DNA of 64,000 nucleotides, taken from NCBI GenBank assembly GCA_963522145.1, contig CAUQXI010000010.1, forward strand, positions 1-64,000. Reading direction: 5' to 3'. Below, piece after piece: positions 16,419 to 24,469 of the stretch. The position numbers and the translations under genes are program-made. The DNA is from Mesorhizobium_B sp963522145 (GTDB lineage: Bacteria > Pseudomonadota > Alphaproteobacteria > Rhizobiales > Rhizobiaceae). Position 1 is the first letter of the stretch. Every line of letters begins with the position of its first letter. The notes beneath the pieces were generated by a model that saw nothing but the letters and a program-made list of their open reading frames with translations, was not told the origin of the DNA and made no database searches.

Positions 16419-17317
16419 TGCTGACCGTCGAAGAAGCCTTCCGCAAGTTCAAGAGCCGCTTGGAGCTCAACGACCGGGAACAAAAGAACGCGTCTGACCG
16501 CCAGAACGAGGTGCGGGACTACTTGGTGACGAAGTTCGCCATTGCCCGCAGCTTCTTGACCGGGTCCTACAAACGCCACACGAAGACCAAGCCCCTGCGG
16601 GACATCGACATCTTCTTCGTGTTGGCCGAGTCGGAGCGGGACTATCGCTCCAAGGCGCCTTCGGTGGTCATCGGCGCGTTCTACGATGCCTTGGTGGAGA
16701 AGTACGGCGCCAAGGCCGTCCGCAAGCAGGGCCGGTCGGTGAACGTAGATTTCGGTGTGGTGATCGATGCCGAGGACAACACCGACTATCGCGTCGTCAG
16801 CGTCGATGTTGTGCCCACCTTCCCGCTCGGCGACGACTACGAGATTCCGGACACCGACACCGGAAAATGGATCAAGACCAACCCCGAGATTCATGCGCGC
16901 AAGGCCACCGAAGCCCACCAGGCATTTTCCAGCGAATGGAAGGGGCTGGTTCGAATGGTCAAGTATTGGAACAACAACCCGCGCCACGGCGAAAAGCCGG
17001 TCAAGCCGTCGTTCTTGATCGAGGTCATGGCACTGCAGTGCCTGTACGGCGGCTGGCAAGGCCGTTTCGACTACGAGATCCAGGGCTTCCTCTCGACCCT
17101 AGCTGACCGGATCTTCGATGAGTGGCCGGACCCCGCCGGTCTCGGTCCGCCGATCAGCGACGGCATGGACGCTGCGCGCAAGCAGCGCGCCCAGACGCTG
17201 TTGCGAGCGGCCAGCCGCGAGGCCAGCGTCGCGATCGACAACGTTCGTCAGGGTCGCAACGGCGAAGCGCTCAAGGCATGGCAGAATTTGTTCGGCCCGA
17301 AGTTCCCCCGGTCGTGA
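16418..17317 (+). CDS. cdn: CBASS CD-NTase (cyclic oligonucleotide synthase)
   Basis: A 299-residue nucleotidyltransferase. The active site is GSYKRHTKTKPLRDID (Gly49-Ser50, Asp62, Asp64), with the third carboxylate Asp130 in VSVDVVP, the DNA-polymerase-beta-like CD-NTase pattern. It should make a cyclic di- or trinucleotide once the HORMA protein has bound. The GTG start at 16418 overlaps the HORMA stop. The effector gene follows by 39 nt. The clade and nucleotide product cannot be fixed by eye. Confidence 0.87.
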   Translation: MLTVEEAFRKFKSRLELNDREQKNASDRQNEVRDYLVTKFAIARSFLTGSYKRHTKTKPLRDIDIFFVLAESERDYRSKAPSVVIGAFYDALVEKYGAKAVRKQGRSVNVDFGVVIDAEDNTDYRVVSVDVVPTFPLGDDYEIPDTDTGKWIKTNPEIHARKATEAHQAFSSEWKGLVRMVKYWNNNPRHGEKPVKPSFLIEVMALQCLYGGWQGRFDYEIQGFLSTLADRIFDEWPDPAGLGPPISDGMDAARKQRAQTLLRAASREASVAIDNVRQGRNGEALKAWQNLFGPKFPRS

Positions 17318-17356
17318 CCGCAATCAATTCCCACCGGACCGGTCAGGACCAGTATC

Positions 17357-18871
17357 ATGGCTGACGCGGTCATGGCCCGCTGGCACGGAGACAACTATCA
17401 GGCGCGGGTGTTCTGGGAGAACGCCTTTAATCTTCTGTTGCCCAACTCCTGCGTCGTGGAAGTGACGTTCGAGGCCAACGGCCCCAAAGCCTTTGATGAC
17501 GTGGTGGTGAAATATGATCCGGCGGTCCCACGCGGTGGTCCCGAGCGGGTTTCAGCGGAGTACCATCAGGTTAAATGGCATGTCGCCCTTGATGGCCGCT
17601 TCGGCTACGCTGATCTGATCGATCCAGAATTCATCGGGGCCAAAAGCGTCTCGCTGCTTGAGCGGCTGAAGCAGGCCCGAGAGACGGCGCCTACCTCGGC
17701 CCGGTTCGCTTTCATGACGACCTATCGGGTGAAAGACGGTGATCCCCTCGGGACATTGATCTCGGGGACGGACAGGTCGTTGTTGGTTGAGCGACTGTTT
17801 GACGGCACGACGGATTTGAGCCGGATGGGCAAGGTACGCAAGCTTTGGCGAGAGCACCTCAAGCTGGCCGACGACGAGGAGTTGAAGCGTGTCGTGACGG
17901 GCCTGCGGATCCTGGACGGCCATCGCACGCTCGAAGATCTGAGATCGGAGATCAACGTCAAGGCCCGGGTGGTCGGCCTACTGGCCTGCGAAACCGCGTC
18001 GGAGTTTCGATATGACGAACTCGCCCGCGCACTGAAGGTTCGCCAGTTGAACGGCCTAACTCGGGAGACCTTCCTCAAACTTTGCGAAGAGGAGGGTCTG
18101 ATGGCCCCGGTCGTGGTGCCGGTCGATCCGTTTTTACCGATTGCCATCCGCAGCTTCCTGGGACCTGCAGCGGACATAATCGGCGCCTCGCCCGACGATA
18201 CGCTGCTGCTGGTCGACCAGTTCCGCGAGCGCTACCTCCGCAACGATCGGGACTGGCAGACCGATATCCGACCGCGGGTCGAAGCCTTTCTCTTGGCGGC
18301 GGTCAAGCGCTCCGCCCAGTTGCGCCTAGTGCTCGATGCTCATGCCTCGATCGCTTTCGTCGCGGGCTCGGTTTTAGATCTAAAGAGCGGAGTCGAGGTC
18401 GAGCTGGTGCAGAAGGGGCGCGTCGGAAGCCGCACCTGGCGCGCCGACGACGATGCTCAGGCATTAGGGGCTGCATTCACCGTAACCGAGCGTCATCTTG
18501 GGCCGGGTCAGGAAATCGCCTTGGCAATCAGCGTGTCGCAGTCCACCGAAGCCCAGACGCTTGCCTATGTCGCGGCGCGTCTGCCTGCGGTCGGCAAGGT
18601 GGTGCAGTTTGATCTTCCTGGTGGTCCCGGAGGACAGACAGTTACTGGCGGCGGCCACGCTGCCGCCCTTGCTGAACAGATATCGAATGCCGTCAGGGTG
18701 TTGAAGGTGGAAGATCCTGACGCGATGGTCCACATCTTCGCGGCCTGTCCGAACGCGCTGTTGTTCTTCCTCGGTCAGCAACACAGGGCAGTGGCACCAT
18801 GCATCGTTTATGAATTCGACTTTGATCGACGAGGAAACAAGACCTACCAGCCCTCTTTCATCATTAACTGA
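17357..18871 (+). CDS. cap4: Cap4-type effector: endonuclease domain plus SAVED ligand-binding domain
   Basis: A 504-residue protein. The N-terminal domain has a restriction-like core with Asp48 in AFDDVVV and EYHQVK (Glu68, Gln71, Lys73), as in DUF4297-type Cap4 nucleases. A helical middle follows. The C-terminal SAVED domain (about 330-504) includes ALAISVSQSTEAQTLAYV, HIFAACPNALLFFLGQ and the end block CIVYEFD. In known systems the cyclic nucleotide bound by SAVED drives oligomerisation and non-specific dsDNA cleavage, killing the infected cell. It directly abuts the following cyclase-like gene. Confidence 0.83.
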   Translation: MADAVMARWHGDNYQARVFWENAFNLLLPNSCVVEVTFEANGPKAFDDVVVKYDPAVPRGGPERVSAEYHQVKWHVALDGRFGYADLIDPEFIGAKSVSLLERLKQARETAPTSARFAFMTTYRVKDGDPLGTLISGTDRSLLVERLFDGTTDLSRMGKVRKLWREHLKLADDEELKRVVTGLRILDGHRTLEDLRSEINVKARVVGLLACETASEFRYDELARALKVRQLNGLTRETFLKLCEEEGLMAPVVVPVDPFLPIAIRSFLGPAADIIGASPDDTLLLVDQFRERYLRNDRDWQTDIRPRVEAFLLAAVKRSAQLRLVLDAHASIAFVAGSVLDLKSGVEVELVQKGRVGSRTWRADDDAQALGAAFTVTERHLGPGQEIALAISVSQSTEAQTLAYVAARLPAVGKVVQFDLPGGPGGQTVTGGGHAAALAEQISNAVRVLKVEDPDAMVHIFAACPNALLFFLGQQHRAVAPCIVYEFDFDRRGNKTYQPSFIIN

Positions 18872-19669
18872 ATGCCGGAAATCGCGATGAGTGAGCCCCT
18901 CTATCAAGAAAAGTACGTCGCATTCATCGACATGCTGGGCTTCTCTCATTTGGTCCGAGCGGCGTCGGGGAACGCAGACAAACAAGCGACTATCCTTGCA
19001 GCCATAGAACGCCTCAAGGATACCGCCTGCACCAATTCGAATATTGATCTGATTATTACTTATTTTAGCGACTGTTTGGTGATTTCGAGTGCCCGATCCC
19101 CTCTAGGGCTTTACGAAATGCTCCAGAGCATACGGACCATTGCCGAAAATCTGCTGGTTGTTGATGTCTTGATCCGGGGCGGCCTTACGGTCGGAGAAGT
19201 ACATCATAACGGCCAGTTCATGTTTGGTCCAGGCATGCTCGACGCCTATGATATGGAACGTCACGAAGCCAAACATCCGACTGTATTAGTCAGTGAGATA
19301 GTCCGGTCAGATACCTTACAGGCTGGTCTTAGGCCGTTTCTTATTTTTGATGATGAAGAGCCTGAGAGGGCTTATGTCCACTACCTCATGGCTTTCGCCA
19401 ATTATGATCCCACGCCACAGCCTGGCTTGATGATTCTGGACGGGCCGGCGCGCTTGATACGCCATTTCATCGCCCAACGTCTCGCCAGCCACGAAGGTAC
19501 AGTCAGAGAAAAGGCCGAATGGCTGGAGAAGTACTGGAATGGGAGTGTCGGCACCGTCGGCGTCCTGGGCGTGGTGAATCGATTAGGCGACTTAACTCGC
19601 CCAGATGCGCATCCCTTCCGAAGCATTCGGGCAATCGTGGCGGGACCTAGGGTCGTCGCCGAGGGATAG
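18872..19669 (+). CDS. class III nucleotide-cyclase homologue (Pycsar PycC-like)
   Basis: A 265-residue soluble protein. The two metal-binding Asp positions of class III cyclases are present in KYVAFIDMLGF (Asp20) and ITYFSDCLVIS (Asp67). VLIRGGLTVGEV and GPGMLDAYDMER follow, the block arrangement of the short stand-alone cyclases that include Pycsar uridylate and cytidylate cyclases. The ATG at 18872 immediately follows the Cap4 stop; ATG 18887 is an alternative. No PycTM- or TIR-type effector is next to it. Whether it is active, what it makes, and whether Cap4 responds to it are open. Confidence 0.6.
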   Translation: MPEIAMSEPLYQEKYVAFIDMLGFSHLVRAASGNADKQATILAAIERLKDTACTNSNIDLIITYFSDCLVISSARSPLGLYEMLQSIRTIAENLLVVDVLIRGGLTVGEVHHNGQFMFGPGMLDAYDMERHEAKHPTVLVSEIVRSDTLQAGLRPFLIFDDEEPERAYVHYLMAFANYDPTPQPGLMILDGPARLIRHFIAQRLASHEGTVREKAEWLEKYWNGSVGTVGVLGVVNRLGDLTRPDAHPFRSIRAIVAGPRVVAEG

Positions 19670-19834
19670 ATGAGTGGACTGGCTAGATGAGAGGGCGGGT
19701 CACGTCAGGCCGAGCAACATAACCTGACTCCCAAGGCGCCGGGCGGGCGATCAGCTCGACGAGCTGCGGGACCGGTCGCGCCGGCTCCGAACACCGGGCG
19801 TGGAAGTCAGCAAATGCCGCAGGATTCATCTTGA
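19670..19834. other. spacer with no supported gene
   Basis: This stretch follows the cyclase-like gene. A leftward frame (about 19683-19826) could encode 47 residues beginning MNPAAFADFHARC, but there is no clear RBS, promoter or family match, so I do not call it a gene. Together with the nuclease remnant that follows, it looks like decayed cargo. Confidence 0.4.
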
Positions 19835-20347
19835 GAGGTCCTTGGGCTCTCGTTTTTTCTTCCATGGCGTCCGCCAGCCTTCATTTCGAATTCGCGATGC
19901 CGGCCATATGGCCGGCGGCGAAAGGCGGCGATCGACGAGCATTTTGCGTTTTTCTTCAAGCCCGATGGCGAGGCGGATCGCGGTGCCTTGCTTGAGCTGT
20001 TCGCATATTGGCTGCGACCCAGCGACGGTCTGCGCCAATATCTCTGGGCGCATCGCGAGGCCGACGTGAGCCGGGCCCGGCGGCCCATCGAGATCCTGCC
20101 GCCGGACACGATCCTGCTGATCTTGCGCTACCTCGTCGACGACTATTGGGGTCATTATATTGGCTGGCCGGATCTAATCCTCCATCGCGACGAAGCGTTC
20201 ATGCTGGTCGAGGTCAAATCCTCGTCCGACAAGCTTAGTGCCGAGCAAATGGGATGGATCAGTGACAACCAGGATCTTCTGAAGTTGCCATTCCGTTTGG
20301 CCAAGCTGCATCGACCAGCCCGGCAGGTGGGACGCGGCGAAAGCTAG
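19835..20347 (+). pseudogene. C-terminal remnant of a VRR-NUC nuclease
   Basis: An open frame without any ATG or GTG start encodes RKAAIDEHFAFFFKPDGEAD, a helical stretch, then GWPDLILHRDEAFMLVEVKS and KLSAEQMGWI, the PD-(D/E)xK core and C-terminal helix of VRR-NUC domains (catalytic Asp in GWPD, VEVK). Bacterial VRR-NUC proteins usually carry this at the end of a longer chain, so the N-terminal part is missing. Only a TTG at 19988 could start a 119-residue product, which would still contain the nuclease core. Confidence 0.6.
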
Positions 20348-20448
20348 CATGTGAGTAATCGGGTTGAAGGAGGTGGGGTGATGCACGCTGTTGCCGGTGA
20401 GATCGATGCGCCATACCGCTCCGACTGCTTCCAGCAAGTCTTGGTCGC

Positions 20449-21072
20449 TCATGCGAGTGTCTTTCCGATCGATTGACGCACGCGGGCGGGGAGGCTCACA
20501 CAGCCCGCCGCGCGTTCTGGACCGAGGCAGGCGCACACCGCATCGAGTAGATGTTCGGGCACGCGCATGCGGGCTTCTCGAAGTGCTCCGTAGAGAACGT
20601 TTCCTAGTTCCTCGTTCGAAAAGACCGACCGGACCGCATCGCTCAATAGCAGTTCCGTCGTACTGATGATCTGCAGGGCAGGAAATCGATCTCGCCCGAG
20701 ATTTATGGCCTTGCGCTCGTCGATGATCGCGGCAGCTCCAACGTGAAGGGCGAGCGCTAACGTTGCAGCCTCGCCGTCGTCGAGGGTCTGACTTACAGGA
20801 CCTGCAACGAGGTTCAGATAGGTCTCTTCCGCCTCCGAGGGCAGCTCAGCGACTTCGACCAGACCGTCGTTGATGAGGTCTGCAAGCGCGGCGGCTGTCC
20901 GTCGCCCCTTGTCCCGACCTCGTTCGAGCTCATCCAGGGCGATACGCGGGATTTGGGGGCGCATCGCGAGGATGCGGATCACGTCGCCTGCCCGCGCGCC
21001 AGCTATGAGATTAATCCAAACGCTGGCGTCAGCAACGAGAAGGCCGCTAGGCCAGGAGCGAACGGGATCCAT
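20449..21072 (-). CDS. PIN-domain nuclease-like protein
   Basis: A 207-residue protein. The acidic PIN residues are in order: Asp15 (LLVADASVW), Glu48 (ALDELERG), Asp98/Glu101 (LDDGEAATLAL) and Asp118 (AIIDERKA). PIN domains cut RNA, as in VapC toxins; this one is longer than VapC, with a helical C-terminal extension of about 70 residues. The ATG at 21072 lies inside the end of the XRE-ImmA/IrrE gene (26 nt overlap). It is the last gene of a four-gene coupled operon. No VapB-like antitoxin is adjacent; the upstream XRE-peptidase protein may control it. Confidence 0.75.
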   Translation of the reverse strand: MDPVRSWPSGLLVADASVWINLIAGARAGDVIRILAMRPQIPRIALDELERGRDKGRRTAAALADLINDGLVEVAELPSEAEETYLNLVAGPVSQTLDDGEAATLALALHVGAAAIIDERKAINLGRDRFPALQIISTTELLLSDAVRSVFSNEELGNVLYGALREARMRVPEHLLDAVCACLGPERAAGCVSLPARVRQSIGKTLA

Positions 21073-22222
21073 CCGTCTCAGCTCCTTCGGCCTCGAACTC
21101 GTCGATGAGCACGCGTGCCTCAACACGATCAATCTGAAGGAGGCGCGCAAGCTGTCCCTCGCTGAGCAGGGACTGCCGCCATGCCTCGCTTGCCATCAGG
21201 CTCATGCGCATTGAGATCTGACGTCGCGCATCGGCCTTGGCATCGTCTTGCGGAACCAAATCACCAAGGACCTCGCGCGCTTGGGCGTCCGAGATACCGC
21301 CTTGGTGGTCGAACCACTCCCAGGTTCCCGCCTTGGTTAGCCCCAGTTCTTCCAGTCGGCGGACCATTGCTTCGCGCGAGACTCCAAAAAAGTGCGCGAG
21401 CAGAATGATATGTCGTCGGGTTAGCTTCGACGCACCGGCGGTGACCTCCTGAAACTTCGCCATCACAGCGCGAGCGGGGGTCAGGAAGCAACGCCCGAAA
21501 ACGGTGGCGTAGCGCTCCTCCCGGCTCGCCTCCGGCGTGCCGGCATGGAGCGCATCGGGTGCCCTTCGGGTGGAAATGAAGTGCCCGAGCTCATGTCCGC
21601 CGGTCTGCGAACGCCGATCTCGCGGATGCGCAGCGTTCAGCAATATACAAGCCCCGGCGACGTCATCGAACGCGTAGAGACCGGAAATCTTGGGATCGAG
21701 ACGGCGAACATACACTCGCGCGCCAAGCTGAAGTTCAAGAAGACTGACGATGTCCCGGATCGGTGCCAAACCCAACCCTAGCCATTGCCGAAGCTCCCAC
21801 GCATCCTGCTCCGCCTGAAGCGCGACATTGCCCGGTAAGAGAGGGCGTTCGGGAGGGTCAAGCCTGACGCGGGTTATACCGAGGAGATTTTCGAGTTCCA
21901 CCTCCGCTTGTACGAGATGATTGAGCAGCACGATTGCTGCTTCGACCTGCTCTCCCTGATCTCCGATCTTCCGGAAGCGAGGACGCAGGTCGACCTTCGC
22001 AGCGTCCTGTCGAAGGAGCTCGTTAAGAGAAGTCCCATATAGCGCGGCCAGCTTCTGAAGCTCATCTACGCGCACACGCCGCTGGCCCTGCTCTATTGCC
22101 ACCAAAGTTGTGCGAGCAACGTTGAGTGCGAGCGCCGCGGCGGCCTGAGTGATCTTCGCGTTCTCGCGCGCTTCGCGAAGCAGATCGCCAACTGCACCAG
22201 CGGAAAGAGAGCCTGTAGTCAT
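21047..22222 (-). CDS. XRE helix-turn-helix fused to ImmA/IrrE metallopeptidase
   Basis: A 391-residue fusion protein. An XRE HTH lies at about 12-70 (LLREARENAKITQAAAALAL, then RTTLVAIEQGQ). A linker of about 100 residues leads to the peptidase with GGHELGHF (His210, Glu211, His214) and the Glu-containing helix EERYATVFGRCFLTPA, then a helical C-terminal part. Such single-chain repressor-proteases are found with toxin-like genes. The ATG at 22222 overlaps the QueC-like stop by 4 nt (ATG 22228 is the alternative). It is probably the stress- or infection-responsive switch of the operon (inference). Confidence 0.85.
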   Translation of the reverse strand: MTTGSLSAGAVGDLLREARENAKITQAAAALALNVARTTLVAIEQGQRRVRVDELQKLAALYGTSLNELLRQDAAKVDLRPRFRKIGDQGEQVEAAIVLLNHLVQAEVELENLLGITRVRLDPPERPLLPGNVALQAEQDAWELRQWLGLGLAPIRDIVSLLELQLGARVYVRRLDPKISGLYAFDDVAGACILLNAAHPRDRRSQTGGHELGHFISTRRAPDALHAGTPEASREERYATVFGRCFLTPARAVMAKFQEVTAGASKLTRRHIILLAHFFGVSREAMVRRLEELGLTKAGTWEWFDHQGGISDAQAREVLGDLVPQDDAKADARRQISMRMSLMASEAWRQSLLSEGQLARLLQIDRVEARVLIDEFEAEGAETDGSRSLLA

Positions 22223-23607
22223 TGCCATGGCGACACCATCGCAACGCGGCTGACAAAGGAGCGGCTGCCGAGATTTAACTGGAAGTCGAGCCATTCTGCG
22301 CGATGTCGGGCAAGAAGCTCACCGAGATGGCGCTCACTAGTCACTATATCGACGCCCAGGGCGATGGCAGTTTCGCGTGCGACCCGACGTACCACACGGC
22401 GATGAAGGTCCGAGCCGGCAAGTCCGGCGAGATGGTCGAGGTGCAGGATGCCGGCGAGTGCATATTCCTCGAAGGCGCGGCTCATGTGTGCGAAGCCGGC
22501 GACCGCGCCATCGCGAATCTCCGGCGCCGCGAGATCCTCCCAGATGTAGGCGGACGAAGCCTCTTCGATCCGCGCTCTGTGGAGACTCATCCGCCGGAGC
22601 ATGCAGGCCGCGCAGATACCGCACTGGCGCCGATGCCCATCGAAGCTTACGCGACGAGAATCCTGCCAGCAGGATCGCGCATCCTGCCATGAGGGCGGTG
22701 TCGATAGGGCGTTTGCCTCCGCCAATGTTTCTCCTTTGGTATGCCAAATACGCGGATACTCGAACCTAGGTGCGCTTCCGGTCAGTAGCTCGAACACCTT
22801 CTCGATGCGGCGGGTGAAAGCGGGATGCACGCGATAGTCGGGGTAGCTCTGACCGGTTGACGCGAGAATCGGTCCAAGAGCGCCTTGGCCGCTTTCGGTC
22901 ACCACGATACGGCTAATGCGCGCTAGCTGCGCCGCGATGCCGGTGATCACGGCGAACTTAAAACCGCGTGAGCGCGCCGATGATTCAACACGCGCCCGCT
23001 TGCCCAACCTGACTTCGTACGGCACGGCCATAAACCGCCGATTCTTGCGTGGCTTTCCGGTAGTATCCGCTCCTTTTGTGCCCAGGCGGACGCGTACGAG
23101 TCCGCCTTTCTCTTCAGCCTCGACGAGGGCCGCGACGGCTCTTGAATCAAGGCCGTCACTATAGGGCATGATCACCCGATCGGGTGTGTCGAGATCGAGC
23201 TTGCGTGCCTTCACCCGCACGACCGGATCGTGTCGGACTGTGAAGTTCAAGCGCCAGCGGTCACCTGTCAGGAATCCAAGCGCCTCTTCGAGCGCGGACC
23301 GAACAGGCGGCGCGTCCCAGGCCGACACGTCATGTACCGCCACGAGAAGGTCAAAGGAACGGGCCCATCCAAGCGCCGGTCGCTTGACGCTCAGATCACA
23401 ATATTCGACGGCTGCCGCGACCACGAGCAGATCAATCAGATCCGGGCGCCAGTCCGCGAAGAAAAAGTCCTTCAGGCCCTCAATGGAAAGGCTGATCGCC
23501 TCACCCAAGAAAGCACCGCGTGCGCCCGCACGAACGGCTTGGCCGGACTCGATCGCATCGACGCAATGGGAAGCCGCATCCGCCACATGATAGTTCTTGA
23601 AGCTCAC
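22219..23607 (-). CDS. QueC-like PP-loop enzyme (defence-associated type)
   Basis: A 462-residue protein, about twice the length of housekeeping QueC. The ATP-pyrophosphatase loop reads YSDGLDSRA (about 149-157) in place of SGGxDS. A four-cysteine zinc site is present: Cys313, then CGICAAC (Cys329, 332, 335). QueC makes preQ0, but long divergent homologues occur in defence systems (Cap9 of type IV CBASS, QatC of Qat), where a deazaguanine is attached to a partner protein. The Qat and CBASS IV partners are absent. The ATG overlaps the upstream stop by 4 nt. The substrate and acceptor here are unknown. Confidence 0.75.
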   Translation of the reverse strand: MSFKNYHVADAASHCVDAIESGQAVRAGARGAFLGEAISLSIEGLKDFFFADWRPDLIDLLVVAAAVEYCDLSVKRPALGWARSFDLLVAVHDVSAWDAPPVRSALEEALGFLTGDRWRLNFTVRHDPVVRVKARKLDLDTPDRVIMPYSDGLDSRAVAALVEAEEKGGLVRVRLGTKGADTTGKPRKNRRFMAVPYEVRLGKRARVESSARSRGFKFAVITGIAAQLARISRIVVTESGQGALGPILASTGQSYPDYRVHPAFTRRIEKVFELLTGSAPRFEYPRIWHTKGETLAEANALSTPPSWQDARSCWQDSRRVSFDGHRRQCGICAACMLRRMSLHRARIEEASSAYIWEDLAAPEIRDGAVAGFAHMSRAFEEYALAGILHLDHLAGLAGSDLHRRVVRRVARETAIALGVDIVTSERHLGELLARHRAEWLDFQLNLGSRSFVSRVAMVSPWQ

Positions 23608-24173
23608 AGCGGCACCCCGTCATCCAGACCGGTATGGGCGGCAGCAGGTGCGCGGCTAGGCGCGTCCGGCATCCTCAACACCCGTTGCGCGATACCGCCA
23701 AGATCGACTTGGCTATGCGCGCCCTCGAGCCGGGAGCGGACCATTCGCGCCCTGCCGTCAGACGCCTCGCGTTGTATGTGCTCCTCCACTTGACGGAAAC
23801 CGGCAAGAAGCCGATCCGACACCATGCTCTCGGCGGCCCGCTGCAACGCTTCGGCACCGCGATAGCCGTCCTGAAGGGCATCAATCGCGTTACGGATAAA
23901 ACCTGCCTCCATTGGTGAAGCGCTCTCCCGGTGCATCGTGTTGAGTTCAGCTTCGGGGGCATCACCAAACAAGCTCGGCTCGACCGACCCGATGATCAGC
24001 GCGCTGATGCGGCCGACAAAGGGTGCTGACAATTCCGCACAGCAGTCGCGTTCGGCAGCATGTTCCAGCGCCTCGGCAATCTCACGGGTCGAGAACGACG
24101 GTAGGTAGGCGCACTTCGCCGCCTGCTTCCATCGTGATGACATCGGCAAGGATCGATAAGGGCCGTCGCTCAT
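23604..24173 (-). CDS. unknown protein heading the QueC-like operon
   Basis: A 189-residue soluble, mostly helical protein starting MSDGPYRSLPM and ending LDDGVPL. The ATG at 24173 is preferred over 24194 because AGGAGGA lies 6 nt upstream. I recognise no domain; it does not look like QatB or a CD-NTase. Its TGA overlaps the QueC-like ATG, so the two are made together. It could be the acceptor or sensor subunit of the QueC-like enzyme, but no sequence feature proves this. Confidence 0.7.
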   Translation of the reverse strand: MSDGPYRSLPMSSRWKQAAKCAYLPSFSTREIAEALEHAAERDCCAELSAPFVGRISALIIGSVEPSLFGDAPEAELNTMHRESASPMEAGFIRNAIDALQDGYRGAEALQRAAESMVSDRLLAGFRQVEEHIQREASDGRARMVRSRLEGAHSQVDLGGIAQRVLRMPDAPSRAPAAAHTGLDDGVPL

Positions 24174-24469
24174 GACGTGTCCTCCTACGATCATGAATGG
24201 GTCATTTGATCTGACATTGTCAACATATTTCTATAAGATACCTGACATTACCGGCAGTGGCTGACTGACGCTTGTTGGGAACAGCGGTGCCAACGCCGCC
24301 TCCTAGGCAGCGAGCGACCAGATTCAGACCCCTACCAGACCGATCAACGGGACGACCCGAGGCATTCTCGATAGATGCGCCATGCTGGCAGCCTTGAACT
24401 GGCTCGGCTCCCTATTAAAATATACGCCGTTATGGTTTAATAGCGGGCAGCTTAATTAAAGGATCGCGC
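24174..24469. promoter_or_regulatory. AT-rich divergent promoter region with palindrome
   Basis: This 296 nt region separates the leftward QueC-like operon from the rightward fic gene. It contains the palindrome TGACATTGTCA (24212-24222), with an extra half-site TGACATT at 24243-24249. Both lie among AT-rich stretches that could serve as promoters for the leftward operon. TTGACA (minus strand, 24223-24218) overlaps the palindrome, so an XRE-type repressor binding here would block transcription. Near 24,415-24,465 another AT-rich stretch precedes the AAAGGA RBS of fic. Confidence 0.45.

Noticed and set aside
22219..23607. Housekeeping QueC for preQ0/queuosine synthesis
   Set aside because: Twice the normal length, altered PP-loop, island location and coupling to a peptidase and PIN gene; queG at 34573 is the normal queuosine gene here and is unlinked.
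20449..24173. A Qat (QatABCD) or type IV CBASS locus
   Set aside because: The QueC-like protein fits both, but no QatA ATPase, QatB, TatD-like QatD, CD-NTase, TGT-like or OGG-like partner is next to it.
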